Assembly: GCF_020622065.1 (NCBI RefSeq)
Contig: NZ_JAHRYQ010000002.1
Span: 369,905-433,904 of the forward strand
Reading direction: 5' to 3'
Origin: Geothrix sp.
Lineage (GTDB): Bacteria > Acidobacteriota > Holophagae > Holophagales > Holophagaceae
Length of the DNA stretch: 64,000 nucleotides
Within the stretch, counting starts at the first letter, position 1; each line of letters begins with the position of its first letter. Positions 34,427 through 43,843 of this stretch are shown one piece after another. The notes under the pieces are model-generated. The model was not told where the DNA came from. It was given only the letters and a program-made list of their open reading frames with translations, and ran no database searches. The translations under genes and the position numbers were made by a program.

Positions 34427-35008
34427 ATGATCATTACGGATTCAGTTGAACCAAAGACCCGTCAGGAATGGCGCAATTGGCTTGATCTCAACCACAGTCA
34501 GGCCAAAGAGATTTGGCTCATTTTCCTTAAGAAGCACACCAAGCAAGCTGCGATCACATATCAAGAAGCTCTCGAAGAGGCGCTGTGCTTTGGCTGGATC
34601 GACGGAGTTCGGCAACGGATTGATGACCTTCGATACGCTCAGCGTTTCTCACCAAGAACCAAGTCTTCTCGTTGGTCTGAAACAAACAAGGCGCTCGCCG
34701 CGGCATTGGAGGCTAAAGGCCTCATGACACCTGCGGGCCTTGCTTCCAAATCCGCTTCACCGGCCAGCGCAAATCCCACTCAGCAGCTCGACTCAGGGAT
34801 ACCCGCTTGGCTGACAATGGCAATTCAAGCTAATGCAACCGCCTGGAGAAACTTCACATCCCTTCCGGGGTCGTATCAGCGCCGGTATGTTGGCTGGATT
34901 TTGTCTGCCAAGCGCGAGGAGACACGAAACAAACGAGTCACAGAGGCGATTTCGCTTCTTGTTGAAAACAAGCGCCTGGGCCTCGGCCCAGGTGAGGTTA
35001 GGAAATGA
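34427..35008 (+). CDS. YdeI/OmpD-associated family cassette protein
   Basis: 193 residues from ATG 34427, seven bases behind the attC R' core, as expected for the next cassette. The family signature is clear: WRNWLDLNHSQAKEIWLIFL, YQEALEEALCFGWIDGVRQR and RYAQRFSPRTKSSRWSE, then a C-terminal helical domain (FTSLPGSYQRRYVGWILSAK). The YdeI family is implicated in envelope stress and peptide resistance and is frequent in integron cassettes. A recognisable attC behind it is not evident. Confidence 0.85.
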   Translation: MIITDSVEPKTRQEWRNWLDLNHSQAKEIWLIFLKKHTKQAAITYQEALEEALCFGWIDGVRQRIDDLRYAQRFSPRTKSSRWSETNKALAAALEAKGLMTPAGLASKSASPASANPTQQLDSGIPAWLTMAIQANATAWRNFTSLPGSYQRRYVGWILSAKREETRNKRVTEAISLLVENKRLGLGPGEVRK

Positions 35009-35384
35009 ATGACGCGAACCCCTTTTGGCCTGACCTCGCTCTTAACCCAGGCTCACCAGCCTCTATCATCCGATCTCCATACGCTCATTCGAATAGTCTT
35101 TACCCAACTTCAGATCGTGGTTGGTTCGGTTCGCCGCCAAATCGAACCTGCAATCTTGAGATCTAAATCACCACATTGCGTTCAATAGCGACTTCGAGTC
35201 CATTTTAAAGCGCGAACCATGGCTTTTCCGGGCTCAGAGGATCGATCCAACCTTCATTTCAGATCAATGGCATTGACGTTCTCCCCGTAAATCAGCCGGC
35301 CCTGAAAAATTCCAAGGTATAGGTTCAGCAAGGATTTGAGGAACTTTGTGGGTATCCGGTACACCCGAAAGTGAGGGACTAGCT
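35009..35384. other. Spacer downstream of the cassette genes
   Basis: No gene supported. Short inverted motifs (TTGGCCTGACC, CTTAACCCAGG) could be the wreck of another attC, but the core sequences do not match well enough to call. Confidence 0.3.
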
Positions 35385-35460
35385 ACTACCAGGTGATGCT
35401 CACCCAGCCCCTTCCCTGGCCCGAGAAACGGGCGCTGCGAGGAGATGTGGCAAGCCTAGG
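35320..35460 (+). pseudogene. Fragment of a metal-efflux outer-membrane factor
   Basis: SYYQVMLTQPLPWPEKRALR then GDVASLG matches SYYQVMLTQPLPWPGKRNLR then GEITSLG of the OMF gene at 60855. Nucleotide identity around 35380-35430 is very high, and weaker similarity reaches back to ~35320 through an in-frame stop. Only ~45 codons remain. Confidence 0.75.
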
Positions 35461-35725
35461 ACCTGCTGGCTTCTCCGACGGCGGGCGGCATCATGCCGGC
35501 GATCTTCTTCGTGAGCTCCCCCAAGGTGAAGGGCTTATTGAGGCTGTGCACGGTTGGGTGGGAGGCCAGGATGCCCTCTAGGTCGCTCTCGCTGTATCCG
35601 CTTGCCATCAGCACCGGCTGGCCCGGCCGGAGGGCCAGGATGCGCGGCAGCGTCTCGGCCCCACTGAGGCCGGGCATGTTCATGTCGAGGATCACCAGGT
35701 CGGCCCCGGCGACTGCCACCAGGCC
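35456..35725 (-). pseudogene. Response-regulator receiver domain, truncated at its N-terminus
   Basis: The minus-strand frame reads ADLVILDMNMPGLSGAETLP with the phospho-acceptor Asp, then PVLMASGYSES and LNKPFTLGELTKKIAGMMPP with the conserved Lys. The first ~45 residues of the REC fold are missing at the junction with the opposite-strand cheA relic. Confidence 0.7.
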
Positions 35726-35729
35726 CCAG

Positions 35730-37281
35730 GGCGGCATTGGCTTCGCGCTGCGCTTTGAAGCCCCGGTGGACGCCTTCCGGCGCGGCGTGAACCTGGAGCG
35801 GCTCTTCCGCGACCTGGCCCGGCTCGGCTCCCTCCGCACATGGCTGGACACTTCGTGCCTGCCGGACCTCGGGAAGCTCGATCCCGAGGACTGCCACCTG
35901 GCCTGGGACTTGCGGCTGGAGACCGCCGAGCCCCTCGCCACCGTGGAGGAGGTCTTCGAGTTCGTGGCCGAGGGGGACAACTTCAGCCTCCGACCCCTTC
36001 CGCCCGAAGACGCCATCCTCCCCTGGGCGAGCTGCTCCAGGTCGAGGCTGGCGTTAGCCCCCGGGACATCCGCGAAGCTCTGGCCCGACAGAAGCCCCTG
36101 GGCACCCTCCTAGTTGAGGCCGACAAGGTGAGGCCCGAGACGGTGGAGCGCGCCCTGGACCAGCAGCAAAAGAAGCACCACCAGGCTGAGGCCTCCACCG
36201 TGCGTGTGGCCACCGAAAAGATCGACAGTCTGGTGAACCTGGTGGGCGAGCTCGTCATTACTCAGGCCATGCTCTCCCAGGCCTCGCAGGCCTCCCACAC
36301 CAAGCTGGGCGAGGAGCAGCTGGCCGCGGCCCTACTGCAGCTGGACCGGCAGACTCGGGAGCTCCAGGAGTGGGTCATGGGCATCCGCATGGTCCCAGCG
36401 GAGATGGTGTTCTCCCGCTTCCCGCGCCTCGTCCACGAACTGGGCAGACAGCTGTGCAAGGATGTGGAGCTGGTGATGGAGGGGCAATCCACCGAACTGG
36501 ACAAAACCTTCATCGAGATGCTCGTGGAATCCCTGACGCACCTGGTGCGCAACGCCGTGGACCACGGGATGGAGGACCGCGCGGCCCGAGCGACCACGGG
36601 TAAGGCCCTCCAGGAGGGCACCATCCTGCTGCGCGCCTCCAGCCGCGGCGGCCACATTCACATCGAGGTACGGGACGACGGCCGAGGCCTGGACCGCGAG
36701 CGCATCCTCGCCAAGGCGGTGGCCCGGGGCGTGGGCGTGGGCGTGGACATGGTCCGCCAGAATGTGCGGGCCCTGGGCGGTCGCATCGAGGTGGAGAGCG
36801 TCCCGGGCCGGGGCACCACTATTCGCCTAGTGCTGCCCCTCACCCTGGCTATTCTTGACGGGCTCACGGTCCGGGTGGGCATGGAGACCTTCGTTTTTCC
36901 CCTGGCCTCGGTGCTAGAGAGCTTCCTGAGACAGGCCGGCGATGTGCAGACTGTGAAGGGGGACCGCGAGGTGATCAGCCTTCGGGGCGAGTACATCCCC
37001 GTGGTGCGGCTGTGGAAGCTGCTGGGGAGGGGGAGGCGCGCGAAGAGAGCTCGGGCCGGACCCTGATGGTGCTGGTGGAATCCGAGGGTCGCCGGGCCGC
37101 CATGGCGGTGGACGAGCTGCTGGGCCAGCAGCAGGTGGTCATCAAGAGCCTCGAGACCCACTACCGGCGCGTGGAGGGCGTCTCGGGCGCCACCATCCTG
37201 GGCGACGGGCGCGTTGCCCTCATCCTCGATGTGCCAGGTCTCCTGCGCCTGGAGGCTGGCGAGGCTGCGGTCAGGGTATGA
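35730..37281 (+). pseudogene. cheA: CheA histidine kinase relic with two frameshifts and an internal deletion
   Basis: The start lies in the first frame (GVNLERLFRDLARLGSLRTW). The frame changes near 36020, and the main part follows: dimerisation region with KIDSLVNLVGELVITQAML, then VRNAVDHGME (N box) and VRDDGRGL (G1). The sequence then jumps from ILAKAVARG to VGVGVDMVRQNVRALGG, lacking the F/G2-box segment (~25-30 residues) needed for ATP binding. Another frame change near 37030 precedes the CheW-like C-terminus ending at 37281. P1 with the phospho-His is absent. Non-functional. Confidence 0.85.
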
Positions 37282-37721
37282 CTCTCCGGCCCCGAACGGA
37301 GCGAGGGCCCCTGGTCCTGGATCCCCCTCCCCTATCCACAGCGATCTTCCGGCCCCTCCGCGCGCCCCCGCACGACCATGCGGTCATCGCCCTGGCCCCC
37401 CACAATCTGGCCATGGTCCAGTCGCGGCTGGCCAAGAGGCTCGGCGCCCTGGGACTGACGGACTACGAGGTATACCTGGCCCAGGCGGCCGACCCCGAGT
37501 CTGACGAGTGGGCCGAGTTCATCAACGTCCTCACCACCAACCTCACGAGCTTCTTCCGCGAGGGCCACCACTTCACTCGGCTGGTTGAGCTGCTGCAGGT
37601 CCGCGGGCTTCCGTCCCGCCTCCGCCTCTGGAGCGCGGGCTGCTCCACGGGAGAGGAGCCCTACACCCTGGCCATGACCCTGCTGAAGGCCTTCGGCACC
37701 GTTCCGCCTAGGGACGAATGA
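37278..37721 (+). pseudogene. cheR: CheR methyltransferase fragment
   Basis: 147 codons. It keeps the N-terminal helical domain (GLTDYEVYLAQ then FINVLTTNLTSFFREGHHF) and SAM-binding motif I (LRLWSAGCSTGEEPYTLAM), and stops shortly after. Normal CheR has ~270 residues, so the catalytic remainder is missing. Its start overlaps the cheA relic stop (ATGA), showing a former che operon. Confidence 0.85.
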
Positions 37722-38040
37722 GACCTGTGGTGATTGTAGAAGTGGAGCAAGCAGCATTCACTCATTTGGATGTAATCACTTAACCATCAAACTTGCAACA
37801 GTTTAGACTTGCGTACCGGCAGCCACGATCTGCACTCTTACAGGCCGTTCCATTCCTACGGCGTTCGACATTGAGGTACCAAATTGGCACCTCAATGTGT
37901 CTTCGCCCAGACCCGCGACCCTCCTCGGTACATAGTTATAAATCGATTCGCAGACTAAGCGGATGCACGCATCAAAGGATGTTTGCGTCCGCTTCCGTCG
38001 AAACCTTTCACATTTCCTTCGAGAAGGATTGCGCATAGGC
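37722..38040. other. Spacer with one hairpin
   Basis: No gene supported. ACATTGAGGT (37868-37877) and its complement (37889-37898) form a 10-bp stem with an 11-nt loop, possibly a terminator between the che relics and the opposing protease gene. Confidence 0.4.
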
Positions 38041-40260
38041 CTATAAACGGATGGGCAGAGCAATCTGCGGCGCGAGAGCCTGGAGCACGGTATGGGCATC
38101 AAGAATTTCTTGGTGAAGATTCGGGTGCTTTGGTGCGGTCACGGTCAATACGAGTGCATATCGGATTCTTTGCGCTCCCGCTCCGGCAAGCCCCCCGCCG
38201 TCCCTAGCGTTGTAATGAACATCGAATACTGGTTCGTAGAGGCTTGCGCCATAAAAGTTGGACTGGGCATGGAGAACTGTCTCCCATTTCCCAAGATCCG
38301 TTCTTAGCTCGGCTTCAGTTCGGAATTCGGCCATTGGAAAGAATGTCTGGGAAGTTGCCTCGACCGCTCCAGGCTTTTTCTTTTCTTTGTGCGGCCTGAA
38401 GGTGATCTCAAGACCCGCCTTCGTATAGGCCGCTGCATCTTCGGGATCTATCGGACTGGCATAACAGAATGTCGCACGGAGGTTGACCTTTCCCGTCAAT
38501 GGATCTTTCGGGAGAGGAACACGAGCCCTGAGGTATTTCCCCGGACGCAGTTCACCTTGATAGATGATTCGGGCAACCCCATCTGAACAAGTGATGAGCT
38601 GGTTGATGTCTTCCGGTGCGCGGCCCCAACCGATTTCATCCGGATCGTCTGTTGGCCGGGAATCGCACCCGTGGATCAGCAGGGCCTTTGTGGTGAGAGG
38701 GTATACCTCGTCCCCCAAAATCGCCCGAACGCCAACCGCAGAGCGCAGCGCCAAAGGAGCCGCAAAGCTAGTGCCGAGTGTGGCGCTAGCTTCTGGACGG
38801 AGGCCTGGACCCGCAACATGGAAGTAATCCCTGGGAGATCCACCAAAAGCGAGGAGGTCTGGTTTCCGACGACCAGGGCTTCGGCCAGGCCCCTTGGCGC
38901 TATATGAAGCTCGGGTCCACATTGTTCCACGCTGATCAGCTGCCCCAACGGAAAGTGCGTTCACGCAGTCGCTAGGAACCTGAATTCGGCTCAGCCCGGT
39001 GGCGTCATCATGCTGGCCATTGTTGCCAACAGCCACGGACATAAGGGTCTCCCCATCGCTCAAGATGGTATCAATCACCGAGGTCCAGGCATGAACTTCG
39101 TGATCCTCAATTGACAGGTCAGGTCCCAGGCTAAGGTTTATGAACTGGTACTGCCGTGATAGCAGAATGGTTTCTACATTGGCCAAGGTCCGGAACAGCT
39201 CGTAGGGATCCTCTTCATCGCTCTGAGAGTCAAGAACCCTATGGTGGTCCACGGCTGCGTACGGCCGGGGAGCAATTGTTCCTGGTTCGATTGGCCCAAA
39301 AAGAAACGCCGAGGTGACGCCCAAACCGTGGTGCAGGTAATCATCAACATCATGAGCACTGGGGTCTGCCTCGAAGTAACGTCGTACATATCCCCCCAAT
39401 ACATGTTCCCGAGGCATCCCTCCATCAAGGATGGCCACCTTAGGTTCACGAGATATTGGGTCGAGGCCCGAAAGCGCAAAGGTCAGAGCCAACGGAGCCC
39501 CCCTTGTCACTGGGCGGACCCCACGAAGACGAGGCATTGGTCTAAGGACCCGTATCATTGTGAACTTGGCTAGTTCTGTGATTCCTTTTGCTTCACCCTC
39601 AACAGCCAGAAACACCATGCCACCAGCATTGAAGATCAATTCTTCATTGACCTTAAATCCACACTCCTGAGCGTAGGCAATGAAGTGAGCCCGAAGCTCC
39701 TCCTCTGCGGCGTCAGGAAGAAGATGGAGACCGACCTCGAATACCCTTGATGAGTCAGTGTAATCACCCCTCAGGCGTTCCATCGGGAGCTGTGGGACAA
39801 AGTTCTCGATCTCGGCGAACTGAAGGGCGATGGGACTTCCGTCGGATAATCCATTTGCAAAGGCGGGAAAGGCGCGCATAGCCTGTCGTCTACCTGTGAT
39901 GAAGAACTCAGTAGTCTCCATTTCGACAGGGTCTTTGCTTCTGACTTTCTTTCTAGGTTGCAGTCGTACAGTTCGAGAGCCCACGGATACAAGGCCCGCT
40001 CCATCCAACATCGCCTTCGGGAAATACGACTTTGCAAGGAACGCTGGATGAAGGGCCATACGAGCTACAACCATGTCGTTCGGGCAGGCGAGGTCGGGCA
40101 GAGAATCGAAGGTCTCACACGCCTGTTCCATCTGGGGGAGAATGGCCGCTAGGGCTTCCCTCAGCGAGTACGGGCGAAGCTTCGTACCCTGATTTCTCAG
40201 GGGAGGGCCAATGGGTTGGGTTAGCAATTCCCCTTTGCCAATCAGATATCGCGTAGCCAC
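38041..40260 (-). CDS. ietS: Subtilisin-like S8 peptidase, IetS-type
   Basis: 739 residues from a GTG at 40260 that directly follows the stop of the ATPase gene. The catalytic triad is intact: Asp in VAILDGG (about residue 266), His in HHGLGVTSAFLFG, Ser in LGTSFAAP, with the oxyanion Asn in SVAVGNNGQHDD. There is no signal peptide, so it acts in the cytoplasm. A ~240-residue N-terminal domain and a ~170-residue beta-rich C-terminal domain flank the protease. With the AAA ATPase it matches the IetAS pair, first described on an Agrobacterium plasmid and later reported as antiphage defence. Confidence 0.85.
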   Translation of the reverse strand: MATRYLIGKGELLTQPIGPPLRNQGTKLRPYSLREALAAILPQMEQACETFDSLPDLACPNDMVVARMALHPAFLAKSYFPKAMLDGAGLVSVGSRTVRLQPRKKVRSKDPVEMETTEFFITGRRQAMRAFPAFANGLSDGSPIALQFAEIENFVPQLPMERLRGDYTDSSRVFEVGLHLLPDAAEEELRAHFIAYAQECGFKVNEELIFNAGGMVFLAVEGEAKGITELAKFTMIRVLRPMPRLRGVRPVTRGAPLALTFALSGLDPISREPKVAILDGGMPREHVLGGYVRRYFEADPSAHDVDDYLHHGLGVTSAFLFGPIEPGTIAPRPYAAVDHHRVLDSQSDEEDPYELFRTLANVETILLSRQYQFINLSLGPDLSIEDHEVHAWTSVIDTILSDGETLMSVAVGNNGQHDDATGLSRIQVPSDCVNALSVGAADQRGTMWTRASYSAKGPGRSPGRRKPDLLAFGGSPRDYFHVAGPGLRPEASATLGTSFAAPLALRSAVGVRAILGDEVYPLTTKALLIHGCDSRPTDDPDEIGWGRAPEDINQLITCSDGVARIIYQGELRPGKYLRARVPLPKDPLTGKVNLRATFCYASPIDPEDAAAYTKAGLEITFRPHKEKKKPGAVEATSQTFFPMAEFRTEAELRTDLGKWETVLHAQSNFYGASLYEPVFDVHYNARDGGGLAGAGAQRIRYALVLTVTAPKHPNLHQEILDAHTVLQALAPQIALPIRL

Positions 40261-41433
40261 CTACTTCATCCCCCTTCCTCGTCGAGGCGACGGTCCAGCG
40301 TGCTTTCGAATGGTGTCTCGGGCAACACCCGTCAGCTGGCTAATCTGCAAGTAGGTGTATGTCCCCTTCTTCGCCATTTGGATGGCCATTTTCGTTCGAT
40401 CAGCTCGTGGAAGATTCGCATGAGCTTGCCCAACTAGGGTCCCCACCAATTCCTCTGTGGGCGCAGCACGAAGGGCGTGGCCCCTCCGAAGGGTATTGAT
40501 AGCGCGTTCTACATCGGAAAGCGACTTCCCCCTAAAGGCGAGGCCTAGAATTGGCACCCAAGATGCAAAATCTTTGAGGTCACGGTCAAGGAATCGCTCG
40601 ACAGCGACCTGTATGGCCGTCTGTGAGGGCACATCGAACTTAAGAACAGTGTCGAACCTACGCCAAAGTGCGGGATCTACCAACTCGGGATGATTGGTGG
40701 CCGCCAAGAGCAAGCTGTTATCAGGCCACAGATCGATCTCTTGCAGCATCACGGTCACAAGCCGCTTAAGTTCTCCTACATCCGTTTCGTCGCCACGTCT
40801 CTTGGCTATTGCATCGAACTCATCAAGCAACAGGACTGCTTCGTTGGCTTTGGCGTAGTCGAGAGCGGAACGAAGGTTGTTCCCCGTCCTTCCCAAGTAG
40901 CTACTCATGACCGCGGCCAGATCAAGCACCCACAGAGGTTTTCCGACTCGGCTTGCAATCCAACGTGCCGACAATGTCTTGCCGACCCCTGGGGGACCGA
41001 TCATGGCCGCAGATCGAGTTGGAGTGATGCCTTTCCGAAGGAGTTGGTCTCGGGCCTCACGCTCCTGAACGATGGCCTCGATTTGACTGAGCAATTCCTG
41101 AGCAAGCAACGGGGGGGCGAGTCCATCCCGGTCATCGAAGACCCGAATGAGGGCGAGGCGAGTATCGCCATCGGTTGGAACGGGGCCAGATGCCGCCGTC
41201 AGTTCCGAAGTTGAGCCCTGACGTAGGAGGGATGGTCCCCCGGAGCGAGTCCGGGTCGCCTTTAGGCTTTGATCCAACCGCTCGGCAAGAGCAGGTTGTG
41301 AGGTGCGATATTTCCTCACCAGCCTTGCCAGGTACAGGCGAACATCTTCATCCGATGACAAAGTCGCCAATCGCGCCAAGTTGGCGATCTCGTCTTGTAG
41401 AGCCTTGATGTCGGAAACAGGCGCGCTAGGCAT
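40261..41433 (-). CDS. ietA: AAA+ ATPase, IetA-type
   Basis: 390 residues from ATG 41433 (GGAG upstream). Walker A is GPPGVGKT (about residues 146-153), Walker B LLLDEFDAIAK, sensor 1 in LLAATNHPELVD and arginine-finger region ALWRRFD. The ~130-residue N-terminal region is helical. The C-terminus ends in a short HTH-like segment (YLQISQLTGVARDTIRKHAG). It probably unfolds or activates substrates for the adjoining protease. The gene abuts ietS with no spacer. Confidence 0.85.
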   Translation of the reverse strand: MPSAPVSDIKALQDEIANLARLATLSSDEDVRLYLARLVRKYRTSQPALAERLDQSLKATRTRSGGPSLLRQGSTSELTAASGPVPTDGDTRLALIRVFDDRDGLAPPLLAQELLSQIEAIVQEREARDQLLRKGITPTRSAAMIGPPGVGKTLSARWIASRVGKPLWVLDLAAVMSSYLGRTGNNLRSALDYAKANEAVLLLDEFDAIAKRRGDETDVGELKRLVTVMLQEIDLWPDNSLLLAATNHPELVDPALWRRFDTVLKFDVPSQTAIQVAVERFLDRDLKDFASWVPILGLAFRGKSLSDVERAINTLRRGHALRAAPTEELVGTLVGQAHANLPRADRTKMAIQMAKKGTYTYLQISQLTGVARDTIRKHAGPSPRRGRGMK

Positions 41434-41464
41434 GCTCCAAGGGTAACGAGTTGGACGGCGGAGT

Positions 41465-41504
41465 TCAACTGACGAAATATGTGACGAATTTTTTTATTCG
41501 TCAC
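41465..41504 (-). promoter_or_regulatory. Operator-like repeats upstream of ietA
   Basis: GTGACGAAT-TTTTTT-ATTCGTCAC (41481-41504) is a perfect 9-bp inverted repeat. A further copy of the half-site (TGACGAA at 41470) lies on its promoter-proximal side. The three TTCGTCA half-sites sit 40-70 bp before the ietA start. Confidence 0.55.
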
Positions 41505-41680
41505 TTTGATCTCAATCCCGAAGGGGCATCTCCCGCCCTTCAGCCCGTTTGTTCAACCGTATTCGGGACTAAAATCGGTAAACGAAGGCCTTGCCCGGCC
41601 CGCACCATCACAAGCCAGAAGACAGTTCTTGTCGACTTCGCGTCTTGGGCCTCCATGTGAAAATGCCCGATGAGATCGTC

Positions 41681-43843
41681 TTATGCCTTCAGTAGCCTTA
41701 GTCCGTTGAAGATGACCAGCAGGGAGGCCCCCATGTCTGCCGCGATGGCCGACCAGAGCGAAGCGTGACCAACCATAGTAAGAACCACGAACAATGCCTT
41801 TACCGCCAAAGCAAACGTGATGTTCTGGCGGATCACGGTGAGGGTCCGATGGGAGTGGTTCACGAGCCAGGGAATCCGCGTTAGATCGTCGTTCATGAGC
41901 GCGATGTCGGCAGTTTCGACGGCCGCGTCACTGCCCATAGCACCCATTGCGATGCCCAATGTGGCGCGAGCCATGGCAGGAGCGTCGTTCACGCCGTCTC
42001 CGATCATGGCTACTTGACCATACTTAGCCACCAGTGCCTCGATTGCCTTTACCTTGTCCTCGGGCATGAGTTCGGCCTGGATCTCGGTCAAACCAACCTG
42101 TCGGCCCACAGCCTGGGCCGTGCCTTTGTTATCTCCCGTGAGGAGGACTAGGTGTTCCACTCCGGCTCCACGCAAGTTCTGAAAGACTGAAGCAGTGGTG
42201 GGGCGCACAGCATCCGCTAGGGCAAGAAATCCGATTAGTTCTCGCCCCACTCCGAAGGCCACGACCGTTCGACCATCCGCATCCAGGGATTCCAACTGTG
42301 CATGAACATCAGGGCTTTCTGCTCCCTGTTCCTCTAAGAAGCGATGGGAACCGAGCCAATGGGCACTGCCATTCAGAAATGCTGTAGCTCCCTTGCCCTG
42401 AAAGGCCTGGAAGTCCTGGGCGGGCATGAAAGCCACCCCCTGGGATTTCACATGGGCCACAATCGCCCGGGCCAGGGGATGATCGCTTTGTGACTCCATG
42501 GCTCCTGCCACACGAAGGAGTTCCAGTTTGGTGTGGCCATTCAGGGGAACCACTTGCACCACGCTGGGATGGCCTTCTGTGAGTGTGCCAGTCTTGTCGA
42601 AAGCGATGGCCTTCAGGTGGGCGGGGATCTCCAGGTACATGCCTCCCTTTACGAGGGCGCCATGCCGGGCAGCAGAAGCCAGACCCGCCACGATGCTTAC
42701 GGGTGTGGAGATCACAAGCGCACAAGGGCACGCGATCACCAACAAGACCAGGGCTCGATAAAACCAATCCCCCCAGATCCCGCCCAGCATCAAGGGTGGG
42801 ACTAAAGCTACCAGGAGAGCCAAGACCATCACCACAGGGGTGTAAACCTTCGCGAAGCGGTCCACCCATTGTTCTGAGGCTGCACGCTTGGTCGAGGCTT
42901 CTCCGATCATGCGGATGATCCGGGCGAGCACTGTGTCACTAGCGGGCCTGGAACACTCAATGACAAGTGCGCCGTCTCCGTTGATGCTTCCTGCAAAGAC
43001 TTCCTCGCCCGGGACCTTCGTGACCGGCATGCTTTCTCCGGTTATTGGAGCTTGGTTGAGTGCGCTGGTGCCTTGGAGGACGAGGCCATCGAGCGGCACA
43101 CGTTCCCCGGGTCTCACATGGAAGAGGGCACCCACGGAGACCTCTTCGGGGCGGACAGGTGTGCTCCCTCCATTTTTCACCAACTGAACAAGGGTTGGCG
43201 TCAGATCCATGAGGGCTTCCACGGCCCGACGGGCACGGCTCAGGCTCCATCCTTCAAGGGCATTCGACACCGCGAAGAGAAAAGCCACCGTTGCGGCCTC
43301 GAACCACTCTCCAATGCTGATGGCACCAAGGATAGCAATCACCATGAGTAGGTTCATGTCAGGGCGCAGGCGCCGGGCCGATAGCCACGCCTTCGGTGCG
43401 ATGAACCAGCAAGCGGCGAACATCGCGCCCAGGTAGGCACCTTTTGAAGCCCAGGGGATCCTGTGGACATGGCCCATACCCTCAGCGCCAAGGGCTTCAT
43501 GAAAGCCGCCCGAGGACCAAATGTGGAGGCCGAAGGCCAGGGCGGTGAGTCCACCGCTGAAAATCGTGAGGACTAACTGGACCTTTTGACGTCCGGACTT
43601 CTCGTGACCTGATCCCGCACTTTCCCGCCACGGTTCGGCATTCATGCCCGTACTAGCCACGGCCTTAAGAATGGCCTCAGAGGAGGCCGAAGCCCCCTCT
43701 GAAACGATCATCTTGGCATTCAAGAGGTCGAAGGCGAGATGTTCCTCGCCCCCAACCACGGGACCAACCTCACGCTTGAGGGTGGCCACTTCCTCGGCGC
43801 AATCCATTCCATGAACCTTGAAGGTCCTGCGCCGGGTGTTCAT
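41681..43843 (-). CDS. zntA: Zn/Cd/Pb-type P1B ATPase
   Basis: 720 residues from ATG 43843 (GGAGGG, 5 nt). The N-terminal metal-binding domain carries GMDCAEE in place of GMDCxxC, a variant seen in Zn/Cd ATPases. The membrane CPC motif (IACPCALVIS), phosphorylation site DKTGTLTEG, HP motif (SDHPLARAI) and GDGVNDAPA are intact. The last membrane helix Asp (AADMGASLLVIFNGLRLL) also fits the P1B-2 group. It exports divalent metal from the cytoplasm and is last in the arsR-led operon, overlapping the previous gene by ATGA. Confidence 0.92.
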   Translation of the reverse strand: MNTRRRTFKVHGMDCAEEVATLKREVGPVVGGEEHLAFDLLNAKMIVSEGASASSEAILKAVASTGMNAEPWRESAGSGHEKSGRQKVQLVLTIFSGGLTALAFGLHIWSSGGFHEALGAEGMGHVHRIPWASKGAYLGAMFAACWFIAPKAWLSARRLRPDMNLLMVIAILGAISIGEWFEAATVAFLFAVSNALEGWSLSRARRAVEALMDLTPTLVQLVKNGGSTPVRPEEVSVGALFHVRPGERVPLDGLVLQGTSALNQAPITGESMPVTKVPGEEVFAGSINGDGALVIECSRPASDTVLARIIRMIGEASTKRAASEQWVDRFAKVYTPVVMVLALLVALVPPLMLGGIWGDWFYRALVLLVIACPCALVISTPVSIVAGLASAARHGALVKGGMYLEIPAHLKAIAFDKTGTLTEGHPSVVQVVPLNGHTKLELLRVAGAMESQSDHPLARAIVAHVKSQGVAFMPAQDFQAFQGKGATAFLNGSAHWLGSHRFLEEQGAESPDVHAQLESLDADGRTVVAFGVGRELIGFLALADAVRPTTASVFQNLRGAGVEHLVLLTGDNKGTAQAVGRQVGLTEIQAELMPEDKVKAIEALVAKYGQVAMIGDGVNDAPAMARATLGIAMGAMGSDAAVETADIALMNDDLTRIPWLVNHSHRTLTVIRQNITFALAVKALFVVLTMVGHASLWSAIAADMGASLLVIFNGLRLLKA

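Noticed and set aside
35009-35300. A third attC site after the YdeI cassette
   Set aside because: GTTAGGA near 34997 and a CTTAACC nearby are suggestive, but no R'/R'' pair with matching inner boxes is visible.
17800-41500. CRISPR array or prophage
   Set aside because: No regularly spaced repeats and no capsid, portal, terminase or tail genes were seen. Repeats present are pairs or triplets of operator type.
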